In this document: positions 1 to 12,116 of the stretch, in pieces | Layout: each line of letters begins with the position of its first letter | How positions within the stretch are numbered: the first letter of the stretch is position 1 | Assembly: GCF_051014685.1 (NCBI RefSeq) | Contig: NC_135058.1 | Coordinates: 3,820,811 to 3,884,810 of the forward strand | DNA from: Ptiloglossa arizonensis | Lineage: Eukaryota; Arthropoda; Insecta; Hymenoptera; Colletidae | Reading direction: 5' to 3' | Length of the DNA stretch: 64,000 nt | Notes under the pieces: generated by a model | The model's input: only the letters and a program-made list of their open reading frames with translations | Database searches by the model: none | Told to the model about the DNA's origin: nothing | Program-made: the position numbers and the translations under genes

Positions 1-304
1 TACTGCCTCACCCACCATACTCGCCCGATGTTGCACCATCGGATTTCCATTTATTCCGATCGCTTCAACACTTTCTAAGTGGCAAAAAATTTGCAAATTT
101 GGATGATATTCAAAATGCCATCTCTGTATATTTTGCTCAAAAACCAATTGATTTTTATCGATCCGGCATTGAAAATTTGCACACTAGATGGCAAAAGGTT
201 GTTGATAATGAGGGTGATTATATCATTGATTAAAAATAAACACTCGTTAAAAATTTATGTTTGAATTTAATGTAAGGAAACGACATTACTTTCCGGTCCC
301 CCTA
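1..304 (+). mobile_element. mariner (Tc1/mariner) element, 3' end only
   Basis: This is the right end of a mariner-family DNA transposon; the rest lies outside the window. It consists of the transposase C-terminus (3-233), a short 3' untranslated stretch and a terminal inverted repeat at about 281-304 that ends in a run of C followed by CTA. The flank continues at TATA, which fits mariner's TA target preference. Just outside, 306-360 resembles the part of the ~543 bp satellite seen at 13,672-13,735, so the element appears to have jumped into a satellite monomer. The left terminal repeat cannot be checked here. Confidence 0.85.
3..233 (+). pseudogene. mariner transposase, C-terminal 76 residues
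   Basis: Reading from base 3 gives LPHPPYSPDVAPSDF followed by HLFRSLQHFLSGKKF, and later FYRSGIENLHTRWQKVV, ending at a TAA at 231-233. The YSPD-x-APSD block is the mariner catalytic signature, and the Asp of APSD is the third acidic residue of the D,D34D triad. The downstream GKKF...LHTRWQK pattern is typical of the C-terminal end of mariner transposases. No stop or frameshift is present in this stretch. Whether the complete gene is intact cannot be judged because the N-terminal three quarters lie upstream. The open frame starting at the Met at 79 is in a different frame and is not the real product. Confidence 0.9.
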
Positions 305-413
305 ATATATAGAAAAATGGTCGTGATAAACACTTGTGAGTTGATAATCGATACGTGAAGCCTTGATTTCGAGGTATTAAAGATTTTTAAATGTATAAAG
401 GAAAGCTAGAATA
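305..413 (+). repeat. fragment of the ~543 bp satellite
   Basis: The stretch at about 310-360 (AGAAAAATGGTCGTGATAAA and onward to a GATAATCGATACGTG motif) matches the equivalent part of satellite monomers near 13,677-13,740 and 1,280-1,315. It is the remnant of the monomer into which the mariner element inserted. Homology fades after about 375, before repeat E begins. Confidence 0.6.
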
Positions 414-840
414 TACCGTGGAAGGTTTAATTTTACATTTATTCGAAAGATGAAACATACAAAAGTTTGTACAAAAGTATTTATTTATTTTATCGCACGG
501 TAGGGAATATCATACAAATGGAAATACTTATCTCTAATGTCGGTAAATTGTACTTGTCTCGCCATCTATTTGTGGAAATTAGAACAATTCCTCGACAAAC
601 TTGAGCGTTTCTCCGCCAGGTGTTTTCACCCCTTAAGTGTAGTTTAACCCTTTCTCCAATAGATGGCAACCCATGTAATTACCTCGTTACAGGGATTTGT
701 AATTGCGGGTTCAGAATATATTTGCATACATACAAACTATAATTCCGATATGTAGAGAAATATTCATTTATTTTATCGCACGGTTTCTTCGATTGTATTT
801 GTTCGATCTAACCAAATACTTCAAGAAATTGATGGCTTTA
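414..840 (+). repeat. Repeat E, left copy (~427 bp)
   Basis: This segment recurs in the same orientation at 12,844-13,269 with only scattered substitutions. Both copies start at TACCGTGGAAGG and end at a GAAATTGATGGCTTT motif, and both are followed directly by satellite sequence. Inside each copy, a block like TTTATTTTATCGCACGGT occurs twice about 285 bp apart. No coding capacity is evident. It may be a decayed mobile element or a variant part of the satellite; its identity is unknown. Confidence 0.8.
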
Positions 841-1668
841 TAGCCATTATTTATACCGGAACATTGTGAAAAATTGTTTAATCTACGGTCCAACGACGGT
901 TGTTAATAATTATGATAAATAAACGTCAAGATATTGCGAAATCTGCGAAGGCGAACGGTTTCGGTGAATGTTTGTTCATTTCCGCCATTGTTACTAACAT
1001 TTATGTATGTTCCCAATATTAATCGAGCAATGTGCATCCTATTTATGCATTGAAAATGATTAAGTACTTCATAGAAATTAATTTGGATCTAGATTCAAAG
1101 TAAAACGTGTTTCGTAAAGTTTTATAGCAGGGAAAGTAACAATTGTTTATTAAATACATTAATTTAACATTTGCTTAATTCTTATAATTTACACAATACG
1201 CGTAGTAGTTGCATTTTTTATTTAAAAGCGCTGAAATTCAATTAATCGCTTTTCTAGATACAACAATCATAGCGATGAACGCTTGTGAATCGATCATCGA
1301 TACGTGTAGCCTTGAGAATGTCAGTTTGATCTAAACGAAAAATTCCATTGCGAGCAATGAATATTTCGATGAAATTATATTTTAAGCCTTTATTTATACT
1401 AGGGCATTGTTAATAATTATTTAAACTATGGTACTACGACAATTGTTAATAATTATGATAAACAAACGTCAAGATATTGCAAAATCTGCGAAGGCGAATA
1501 GTTTCGGTGAATGTTTATTCATTTCCGCGAGTTTTACTAACATTCATGCATGTTCCCAATATTAATCGAGCAATGTTCATCTTATTGATGCATTACAAAT
1601 GATTAAGAACTTATAGAAATTAATTTTGATCAAGCTTCGAAGTAAAGAGATGATTCTTAAAGTTTTAA
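841..1668 (+). repeat. ~543 bp satellite, left block (about 1.5 monomers)
   Basis: The anchor TTGTTAATAATTATGATA occurs at 900 and 1,443, a spacing of 543 bp, and the following ~200 bp (GTCAAGATATTGC, AAATCTGCGAAGGCGAA, CGGTGAATGTTTGTTCATTT) repeats at the same spacing. The same monomer is found at 13,319, 13,863, 14,388 and 14,931, inverted at 15,341-15,988, and once at 24,583. The second monomer is cut off at about 1,665, where mitochondrial sequence begins. Confidence 0.9.
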
Positions 1669-1674
1669 AATAAA

Positions 1675-1738
1675 AAGTGAAGTAATTTATTACTATAATT
1701 TGATTTAAAAAATCAATTCTTTTGTCAGACATCTAATG
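1675..1738 (-). tRNA. trnK: Mitochondrial tRNA-Lys, NUMT copy, 3' end truncated
   Basis: The minus strand from 1,738 starts CATTAGATG and contains an anticodon arm TTGAT-TTTTTAA-ATCAA, giving anticodon TTT, followed by a T-arm-like stretch. The matching 3' acceptor strand is missing: the sequence dissolves into the satellite junction near 1,670-1,678. Its position just 3' of cox2 is the usual insect position for trnK. It is not functional here. Confidence 0.7.
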
Positions 1739-1776
1739 ATTTGATTTAATTAAATATTATATGAGTAGGTTAAAAT

Positions 1777-2460
1777 TTAATTTTGGTTGTTAATTCAATT
1801 AATAAAGTTTGAATAATTAGTTCTTTCCACAACAATTGGCATAAATCTGTGATTAGCTCCGCAGATTTCAGAACATTGTCCGAAAAATACTCCAGGTCGA
1901 TTAGTAATTAAATTTATTTGGTTAATTCGCCCTGGTACTGAGTCTATTTTTAAGCCTAAAGACGGAACAGTTCAAGAGTGAATTACGTCGTTTGATGTTG
2001 TTAATATTCGAATTAGTGTATTAGATGGAATAATTATTCGATTATCTACGTCTAGGAGACGAAAAATGTAAATATTATTTAAATCTTTATCCATATAGGA
2101 GTCAAAATTTAAATTATTAAATTCTGGGTATTCATAGGATCAATATCATTGGTGCCCAATTGAATTGATTGTTAAGTATACGGGTATTCATAGTTCATCA
2201 ATAAAATATAGGGTTTTTAAAGAAGGAAGTGCAATTACTCCTAAAATTATTATTGGGAGTAAAGTTCATACAATTTCAATATGATGATTTTTAAGTAAAA
2301 ATCGATTGATAAATTTATTAGTAAAAATATCTAATATAATTATTAGAGTTAATGAAGAGATTATAATTATTATAATTATTGTGAAGTTGGGAAAAAGATT
2401 TAAATTATCGGCATATGGCGAATTGGGGTCTTGGAAATTAATTATTTTTCAATGGGACAT
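1777..2460 (-). pseudogene. cox2: Cytochrome c oxidase subunit II, NUMT copy with intact frame
   Basis: On the minus strand an ATG at 2,460 opens a 227-residue frame ending in TAA at 1,777-1,779, the usual insect COX2 length. It begins MSHWKIINFQDPNSPYAD, carries the two N-terminal membrane segments, the aromatic GHQWYWSYEYPEF block, and the CuA-site block [20 protein letters not shown] with both Cys and the downstream His and Met. I saw no stop or frameshift under the mitochondrial code. TGA codons encode Trp residues, so the nuclear code would terminate it early; it cannot make COX2 from this locus. Confidence 0.93.
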
Positions 2461-2520
2461 TTTCAATAAAAATATTAAATTTTATAAATGAATCTTAAGT
2501 TCATGCACTAATCTGCCATA

Positions 2521-2524
<4 letters not shown>
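2461..2524 (-). tRNA. trnL2: Mitochondrial tRNA-Leu(UUR), NUMT copy
   Basis: It lies between the cox2 start and the cox1 stop on the minus strand, the standard insect position. The 5' part reads TTAATATGGCAGATTAGTGC, the typical trnL2 start, and the anticodon arm ATGAA-CTTAAGA-TTCAT gives anticodon TAA. It overlaps the cox1 stop codon by a few bases. The acceptor stem pairs imperfectly as I read it, so the exact ends are approximate. Confidence 0.82.
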
Positions 2525-4041
<1,517 letters not shown>

Positions 4042-4053
4042 ATATTAATTATG

Positions 4054-4979
4054 TTAAAAATTAATATAACCTGTATATCATAAATATAAATATAAATATT
4101 AAAAAAGTTATAAATAGATAATAGTTTAGAAAATTAAGGTTAATTTTGTTATATATTTTTTATTTAATTGAAGGGAAAAAATATAAGAAGGATATATTTA
4201 AATAATTTCATGATGTAATTAATCTTATAAAAAGATATACAATTATTAAAAGTATAAATTTTATTCTTGAATTTATTAATGTTTCTAGGACGATTCATTT
4301 CAGTATAAAGAGTGCTATAGGTGGGAAATTTGTGTACATAATAATTATTGAGTATAAAATAATTATCTTTATTAGAGATTAATATGTTAAATAAGGAAGA
4401 AGAATTAATCTTTATTATTTTAAATATGAAAATTAAAAGTTAAGAAATTATTGAATATAAAATGAAATATGTTAAAAATGTATTTTTGTTAATTATTAAT
4501 AAAATAACTATAATAGATGTTTGTATAACAGATGAATATCCTATAATTATTTTGGTTGATTTTTTATTTAAGCAAATGATAGGGGCAATAATTACATTAA
4601 TTAGGCAAATAAAATAAATTTCATTATTAAATTTTAATATGGGTTCTCTAATAATTATAGGGATTAATTTTATTAAAGTTATTATAAAGAATAGATTAAT
4701 TCAATTTAATGAATAAATTAAAGAAATGAATCGAACATTTAAAGAGTACATCCCAATTTTTAAAATAAGTGAATAAAAAATAATTATTATAAATAAATAA
4801 TTAGATTTATTTCCGATTCTGTGTAAATTATTATATACAGTAAATAGTATAAATAAAATTCTTCTGGAGGCTAAAGAGATTAAAAAATATATTAAATATG
4901 TATTCAGAGTATTAGTGTATAATTTAACTATAGCTCAAATGATTTATAATAGAAATTATAACTATTATACTCATTTAAT
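4054..4979 (-). pseudogene. nad2: NADH dehydrogenase subunit 2, NUMT copy, N-terminus truncated, frame broken
   Basis: Recognised by position upstream of cox1 and by weakly conserved ND2 blocks: YLMYFLISLASSSILFML, LILKIGMYSLNVRF, IICLNKKS, then NFPPMALFMLKWIVLE and a hydrophobic C-terminus ending ...MYSGYINF with TAA at 4,054-4,056. The N-terminal ~35 residues are missing because the gene runs into the short tandem repeat at 4,980. Damage: a TAA at 4,440-4,442 where the inverted copy has TTA, and a ~2-base deletion near 4,365-4,375 relative to the inverted copy. Only 12 bp separate its stop from the cox1 ATG, so trnW, trnC and trnY are absent from their common insect site. Confidence 0.85.
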
Positions 4980-6340
4980 CGAAACGGAGAAACGGAGAAA
5001 CGGAGAAACGATGAAACGAAGGAAGAAACGGAGAAACGAAGAAAGAAAAGGAGAAATGAAGAAAGAAACGGAAAAACAAAGAAAGAAACGGAGAAACGAA
5101 CAAAGAAACGGAGAAACGAAGAAAGAAAAGGAGAAACGGAGAAATAAATGGAGCAACGAAGAAATAAACGGAGAAACGAAGAAAGAAACGGAGAAACGAA
5201 GAAAGAAACGGAGAAACGAAGAAAGAAACGGACTAACGAAGAAAGAAACGGAGAAAGGAAGAAAGAAACGGAGAAAGGAAAAAAGAAACGGAGAAACGAA
5301 GAAAGAAACGGAGTAACGAAGAAAGAAACGAAGAAACGAAGAAAGAAACGGATAATCGGAGAAATAAATGGAGAAACGAAGAAATAAACCGAGAAACGAA
5401 GAAAGAAACGGAGAAACGAAGAAACGAAGACAGAAACGGAGAAACGAAGAAAGAAACGGAGAAACGAACAAAGAGACGGAGAAACGAACAAAGAAACGGA
5501 GAAACGAACAAAGAAACGGAGAAACAAGAAAGAAACGGAGAAACGAAGAAAGAAACGGCGAAACGGGGAAATAAATGGGGAAACGAACAAAGAAATGGAG
5601 AAACGAAGAAAGAAACGGAGAAACGAAGAAAGAAACGGAGAAACGGAGAAATAAATGGAAAAACGAAGAAATAAACGGAGAAACGAAGAAAGGAGCGGAG
5701 ATACGAAGATAGAAACGGAGAAACGAAGAAAGAAACGGAGATACGAAGATAGAAACGGAGAAACGAAGAAAGAAACGGAGAAACGATGGAAGAAACGGAG
5801 ATACAAAGAAAGAAACGAAGAAACGAAGAAAGAAACGGAGAAACGAAGAAAGAAACGGAGAATCGGAGAAGTAAATGGAGAAACGAACAAAAAACGGTAA
5901 AACGGAGAATCGGAGAAATAAATGGAGAAACGAACAAAAAACGGTGAAACGGAGAAACGGAGAAACGGAAAACCCGAGAAACGGAGAAGCGGAGAAACCG
6001 AGAAACGGAGAAACGGAGAAACCGAGAGACGGAGAAACGGAGAAACCGAGAAACGGAGAAACGGTGAAACGGAGATACGGAGAAACCGAGAAACGGAGAA
6101 ACGGAGAAACGGAGAAACCGAGAAACGGAGAAACGGAGAAACAGAGAAACTGAGAAACGGAGAAACGTAGAAACGGAGAAACGGAGCAACGGAGAAACGG
6201 AGAAACCGAGAAACGGAGAAACCGTGAAACGGACAAACCGAGAAACGGAGAAACGGAGAAACGGAGAAACGGAGAAACGGAGAAACCGAGAAACGGAGAA
6301 ACGGAGAAACCGAGAAACGGAGAAACGGAGAAACCGAGAA

Positions 6341-6360
6341 ACGGAGAAACGTTTCTCCGT
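6341..6360. repeat. Exact palindrome at the centre of the inverted array
   Basis: The bases ACGGAGAAACGTTTCTCCGT form a perfect 20 bp palindrome with its axis between 6,350 and 6,351. This is the point where the repeat units switch strand, and it is the symmetry centre of the large nad2/short-repeat palindrome, although the two arms differ in length (about 1.4 kb against 5.8 kb of array). Confidence 0.95.
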
Positions 6361-6410
6361 TTCTTTGTTCGTTTCTCTGTTTCTTTCTTCGTTTCTCCGT
6401 TTCTTTCTTC

Positions 6411-9400
6411 GCTTCCCCGTTTCTTTGTTCGTTTCTCCGTTTCTTTGTTCGTTTCTCCGTTTCTCCGTTTCTTTGTTCGTTTCTCCGTTTTTTTCTACGT
6501 TTCTTTCTTCGTTTCTCCGTTTCTCCATTTACTTCTTCAATTCTCCGTTTCTTTCTTTGTTACTCTGTTTCTTTCTTCGTTTCTCCGTTTCTTTCTTCGT
6601 TGCTCCGTTTATTTCTTCGTTTCTCCATTTATTTCTCCGTTTCTCCGTTTCTTTTCCGTTTCTCGGTTTATTTCTTCGTTTCTCCATTTATTTCTCCGAT
6701 TCTCCGTTTCTTTCTACGTTTCTTCGTTTCTTTCTTCGTTAATCCGTTTCTTTCTTCGTTTCTCCGTTTCTTTCTTCGTTTCTCCGTTTCTTTCTTCGTT
6801 TCTTCGTTTCTTTCTTCGTTTCTTTCATCGTTTCTCCGTTTCTTTCCTCGTTTCTTCGTTTCTTTCTTCGTTTCTCCGTTTCTTTCTATGTTTCTCCGTT
6901 TCATTCTTCGTTTCTCCGTTTATTCCTTCGTTTCTGCATTTATTTCTCCGTTTCTCCGTTTCTTTCTTCGTTTCTCCGTTTCTTTGTTGGTTTCTCCGTT
7001 TCTTTCTTCGTGTCTCCGTTTCTTTCTTCGTTTCTCCGTTTCTTTCTTCGTTTCTCCGCTTATTTCTCCGTTTCTGCGTTTCTTTCTTCGTTTCTCCGTT
7101 TCTGTGTTCGTTTCTCCGTTTCTTTCTTCGTGTCTCCGTTTCTTTCTCCGTTTCTCGGTTTATTTCTTCGTTTCTCCGTTTCTTTGTTCGTTTCTCCGTT
7201 TCTTTCTTCGTTTCTCCGTTTCTTTGTTCGTTTCTCCGTTTCTTTCTCCGTTTCTCGGTTTATTTCTTCGTTTCTCCATTTATTTCTCCGATTCTCCGTT
7301 TCTTTCTTCGTTTCTCCGTTTCTTTCTTCGTTTCTCCGTTTCTTTGTTCGTTTCTCCGTTTCTTTCTTCGTTTCTCCGTTTGTTTCTTCGTATCTCTATT
7401 TATTTCTACGTTTCTCCGTTTCTTTCTTCGTTTCTCCGTTTCTTTGTTCGTTTCTCCGTTTCTTTCTTCGTTTCTCCGTTTCTTTGTTCGTTTCTCCGTT
7501 TCTTTCTTCGTTTCTCCGTTTATTTCTTCGTTTCTCCATTTATTTCTCCGTTTCTCCGTTTCTTTCTTCGTTTCTCCGTTTCTTTCTTCGTTTCTCCGTT
7601 TTTTTCTACGTTTCTTTCTTCGTTTCTCCGTTTCTCCATTTACTTCTTCAATTCTCCGCTTCTTTCTTTGTTACTCCGTTTCTTTCTTCGTTTCTCCGTT
7701 TCTTTCTTCGTTGCTCCGTTTATTTCTTCGTTTCTCCATTTATTTTTCCGTTTCTTTCTTCGTTTCTCCGTTTCTTTGTTCGTTTCTCCGTTTCTTTGTT
7801 CGTTTCTCCGTTTCTTTCTTCGTTTCTCCGTTTCTTTGTTCGTTTCTCCGTTTCTTTCTTCGTTTCTCCGTTTCTTTCTTCGTTTCTTCGTTTCTGTCTT
7901 CGTTTCTTTCTTCGTTTCTCCGTTTCTTTCTTCGTTTCCCCGTTTCTTTGTTCGTTTCTCCGTTTCTTTGTTCGTTTCTCCGTTTCTCGGTTTATTTCTT
8001 CGTTTCTCCATTTATTTCTCCGATTCTCCGTTTCTTTCTCTGATTCTTCGTTTCTTTCTTCGTAACTCCGTTTCTTTCTTCGTTTCTCCGTTTCTTTCTT
8101 CGCTTCCCCGTTTCTTTGTTCGTTTCTCCGTTTCTTTGTTCGTTTCTCCGTTTCTCCGTTTCTTTGTTCGTTTCTCCGTTTTTTTCTACGTTTCTTTCTT
8201 CGTTTCTCCGTTTCTCCATTTACTTCTTCAATTCTCCGTTTCTTTCTTTGTTACTCTGTTTCTTTCTTCGTTTCTCCGTTTCTTTCTTCGTTGCTCCGTT
8301 TATTTCTTCGTTTCTCCATTTATTTCTCCGTTTCTCCGTTTCTTTTCCGTTTCTCGGTTTATTTCTTCGTTTCTCCATTTATTTCTCCGATTCTCCGTTT
8401 CTTTCTACGTTTCTTCGTTTCTTTCTTCGTTAATCCGTTTCTTTCTTCGTTTCTCCGTTTCTTTCTTCGTTTCTCCGTTTCTTTCTTCGTTTCTTCGTTT
8501 CTTTCTTCGTTTCTTTCATCGTTTCTCCGTTTCTTTCTTCGTTTCTTCGTTTCTTTCTTCGTTTCTCCGTTTCTTTCTTTGTTTCTCCGTTTCATTCTTC
8601 GTTTCTCCGTTTATTCCTTCGTTTCTGCATTTATTTCTCCGTTTCTCCGTTTCTTTCTTCGTTTCTCCGTTTCTTTGTTGGTTTCTCCGTTTCTTTCTTC
8701 GTGTCTCCGTTTCTTTCTTCGTTTCTCCGTTTCTTTCTTCGTTTCTCCGTTTATTTCTCCGTTTCTGCGTTTCTTTCTTCGTTTCTCCGTTTCTGTGTTC
8801 GTTTCTCCGTTTCTTTCTTCGTGTCTCCGTTTCTTTCTCCGTTTCTCGGTTTATTTCTTCGTTTCTCCGTTTCTTTGTTCGTTTCTCCGTTTCTTTCTTC
8901 GTTTCTCCGTTTCTTTGTTCGTTTCTCCGTTTCTTTCTCCGTTTCTCGGTTTATTTCTTCGTTTCTCCATTTATTTCTCCGATTCTCCGTTTCTTTCTTC
9001 GTTTCTCCGTTTCTTTCTTCGTTTCTCCGTTTCTTTGTTCGTTTCTCCGTTTCTTTCTTCGTTTCTCCGTTTGTTTCTTCGTATCTCTATTTATTTCTAC
9101 GTTTCTCCGTTTCTTTCTTCGTTTCTCCGTTTCTTTGTTCGTTTCTCCGTTTCTTTCTTCGTTTCTCCGTTTCTTTGTTCGTTTCTCCGTTTCTTTCTTC
9201 GTTTCTCCGTTTATTTCTTCGTTTCTCCATTTATTTCTCCGTTTCTCCGTTTCTTTCTTCGTTTCTCCGTTTCTTTCTTCGTTTCTCCGTTTTTTTCTAC
9301 GTTTCTTTCTTCGTTTCTCCTTTTCTCCATTTACTTCTTCAATTCTCCGCTTCTTTCTTTGTTACTCCGTTTCTTTCTTCGTTTCTCCGTTTCTTTCTTC

Positions 9401-11539
9401 GTTGCTCCGTTTATTTCTTCGTTTCTCCATTTATTTTTCCGTTTCTTTCTTCGTTTCTCCGTTTCTTTGTTCGTTTCTCCGTTTCTTTGTTCGTTTCTCC
9501 GTTTCTTTCTTCGTTTCTCCGTTTCTTTGTTCGTTTCTCCGTTTCTTTCTTCGTTTCTCCGTTTCTTTCTTCGTTTCTTCGTTTCTGTCTTCGTTTCTTT
9601 CTTCGTTTCTCCGTTTCTTTCTTCGTTTCCCCGTTTCTTTGTTCGTTTCTCCGTTTCTTTGTTCGTTTCTCCGTTTCTCGGTTTATTTCTTCGTTTCTCC
9701 ATTTATTTCTCCGATTCTCCGTTTCTTTCTCTGATTCTTCGTTTCTTTCTTCGTAACTCCGTTTCTTTCTTCGTTTCTCCGTTTCTTTCTTCGCTTCCCC
9801 GTTTCTTTGTTCGTTTCTCCGTTTCTTTGTTCGTTTCTCCGTTTCTCCGTTTCTTTGTTCGTTTCTCCGTTTTTTTCTACGTTTCTTTCTTCGTTTCTCC
9901 GTTTCTCCATTTACTTCTTCAATTCTCCGTTTCTTTCTTTGTTACTCTGTTTCTTTCTTCGTTTCTCCGTTTCTTTCTTCGTTGCTCCATTTATTTCTTC
10001 GTTTCTCCATTTATTTCTCCGTTTCTCCGTTTCTTTTCCGTTTCTCGGTTTATTTCTTCGTTTCTCCATTTATTTCTCCGATTCTCCGTTTCTTTCTACG
10101 TTTCTTCGTTTCTTTCTTCGTTAATCCGTTTCTTTCTTCGTTTCTCCGTTTCTTTCTTCGTTTCTCCGTTTCTTTCTTCGTTTCTTCGTTTCTTTCTTCG
10201 TTTCTTTCATCGTTTCTCCGTTTCTTTCTTCGTTTCTTCGTTTCTTTCTTCGTTTCTCCGTTTCTTTCTTTGTTTCTCCGTTTCATTCTTCGTTTCTCCG
10301 TTTATTCCTTCGTTTCTGCATTTATTTCTCCGTTTCTCCGTTTCTTTCTTCGTTTCTCCGTTTCTTTGTTGGTTTCTCCGTTTCTTTCTTCGTGTCTCCG
10401 TTTCTTTCTTCGTTTCTCCGTTTCTTTCTTCGTTTCTCCGTTTATTTCTCCGTTTCTGCGTTTCTTTCTTCGTTTCTCCGTTTCTGTGTTCGTTTCTCCG
10501 TTTCTTTCTTCGTGTCTCCGTTTCTTTCTCCGTTTCTCGGTTTATTTCTTCGTTTCTCCGTTTCTTTGTTCGTTTCTCCGTTTCTTTCTTCGTTTCTCCG
10601 TTTCTTTGTTCGTTTCTCCGTTTCTTTCTCCGTTTCTCGGTTTATTTCTTCGTTTCTCCATTTATTTCTCCGATTCTCCGTTTCTTTCTTCGTTTCTCCG
10701 TTTCTTTCTTCGTTTCTCCGTTTCTTTGTTCGTTTCTCCGTTTCTTTCTTCGTTTCTCCGTTTGTTTCTTCGTATCTCTATTTATTTCTACGTTTCTCCG
10801 TTTCTTTGTTCGTTTCTCCGTTTCTTTCTTCGTTTCTCCGTTTCTTTGTTCGTTTCTCCGTTTCTTTCTTCGTTTCTCCGTTTCTTTGTTCGTTTCTCCG
10901 TTTCTTTCTTCGTTTCTCCGTTTATTTCTTCGTTTCTCCATTTATTTCTCCGTTTCTCCGTTTCTTTCTTCGTTTCTCCGTTTCTTTGTTCGTTTCTCCG
11001 TTTTTTTCTACGTTTCTTTCTTCGTTTCTCCGTTTCTCCATTTACTTCTTCAATTCTCCGTTTCTTTTATTGTTACTCTGTTTCTTTCTTCGTTTCTCCG
11101 TTTCTTTGTTCGTTTCTCCGTTTCTTTCTTCGTTTCTCCGTTTCTTTGTTCGTTTCTCCGTTTCTTTCTTCGTTTCTCCGTTTATTTCTTCGTTTCTCCA
11201 TTTATTTCTCCGATTCTCCGCTTCTTTCTTTGTTACTCCGTTTCTTTCTTCGTTTCTCCGTTTCTTTCTTCGTTGCTCCGTTTATTTCTTCGTTTCTCCA
11301 TTTATTTCTCCGTTTCTCCGTTTCTTTCTTCGTTTCTCCGTTTCTTTGTTCGTTTCTCCGTTTCTTTGTTCGTTTCTCCGTTTCTTTCTTCGTTTCTCCG
11401 TTTCTTTGTTCGTTTCTCCGTTTCTCGGTTTATTTCTTCGTTTCTCCATTTATTTCTCCGATTCTCCGTTTCTTTCTCTGATTCTTCGTTTCTTTCTGCG
11501 TAACTCCGTTTCTTTCTTCGTTTCTCCGTTTCTTTCTTC
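6411..11539. repeat. Higher-order repeat of 1,691 bp, three copies plus a partial fourth
   Basis: The rare variant GCTTCCCCG occurs at 6,411, 8,102, 9,793 and 11,540. The first two intervals are exactly 1,691 bp, and the third is 1,747 bp because the third copy has been rearranged internally. Long runs of variant units keep the same order between the first two copies, with only a handful of differences (for example C at 6,847 against T at 8,538). The fourth copy breaks down before 12,050. This is recent tandem duplication of a whole 1.7 kb block of an already diversified array, and it is confined to the right arm. Confidence 0.93.
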
Positions 11540-12116
11540 GCTTCCCCGTTTCTTTGTTCGTTTCTCCGTTTCTCCGTTTCTTTGTTCGTTTCTCCATTTT
11601 TTTCTACGTTTCTTTCTTCGTTTCTCCGTTTCTCCATTTACTTCTTCAATTCTCCGTTTCTTTTATTGTTACTCTGTTTCTTTCTTCGTTTCTCCGTTTC
11701 TTTCTTCGTTGCTCCGTTTATTTCTTAGTTTCTCCATTTATTTCTCCGTTTCTCCGTTTCTTTTCCGTTTCTCGGTTTATTTCTTCGTTTCTCCATTTAT
11801 TTCTCCGATTCTCCGTTTCTTTCTACGTTTCTTCGTTTCTTTGTTCGTTTCTCCGTTTCTTTGTTCGTTTCTCCGTTTCTTTGTTCGTTTCTCCGTTTCT
11901 TTCTCCGTTTCTCGGTTTATTTCTTCGTTTCTCCATTTATTTCTCCGATTCTCCGTTTCTTTCTTCGTTTCTCCGTTTCTTTCTTCGTTTCTCAGTTTCT
12001 TTCTTCGTTTCTCCGTTTCTTTCTTCGTTTCCCCGTTTCTTCCTTCGTTTCTTCGTTTCTCCGTTTCTCCGTTTCTCCGTTTCTCCGTTTCTCCGTTTCT
12101 CCGTTTCTCCGTTTCG

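Larger units (their letters stand above)
4980..12116. repeat. 7.1 kb short tandem-repeat array with internal strand switch
   Basis: From 4,980 to 6,350 the plus strand is built from GAAACGGAGAAACGAAGAAA-type units (an 8-mer GAGAAACG plus a 12-mer), with almost no T. From 6,351 to 12,116 the plus strand carries the reverse complement (TTTCTCCG and TTTCTTTCTTCG), with almost no A. Pure 8 bp units dominate at both nad2 edges and at about 5,940-6,350. Occasional ATTTATTT-type variants mark registers within the array. Because one strand lacks T and the other lacks A, stop codons are nearly impossible in all six frames; the very long open frames here, up to 1,070 codons, are artefacts. Confidence 0.97.

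Noticed and set aside
4980..12116. CRISPR-like array
   Set aside because: There are no unique spacers between conserved repeats; the locus is a eukaryotic tandem array flanked by NUMT DNA.
4980..12116. Telomeric array
   Set aside because: The units are not TTAGG, the insect telomere repeat, nor a close variant, and single-copy-like DNA continues beyond.
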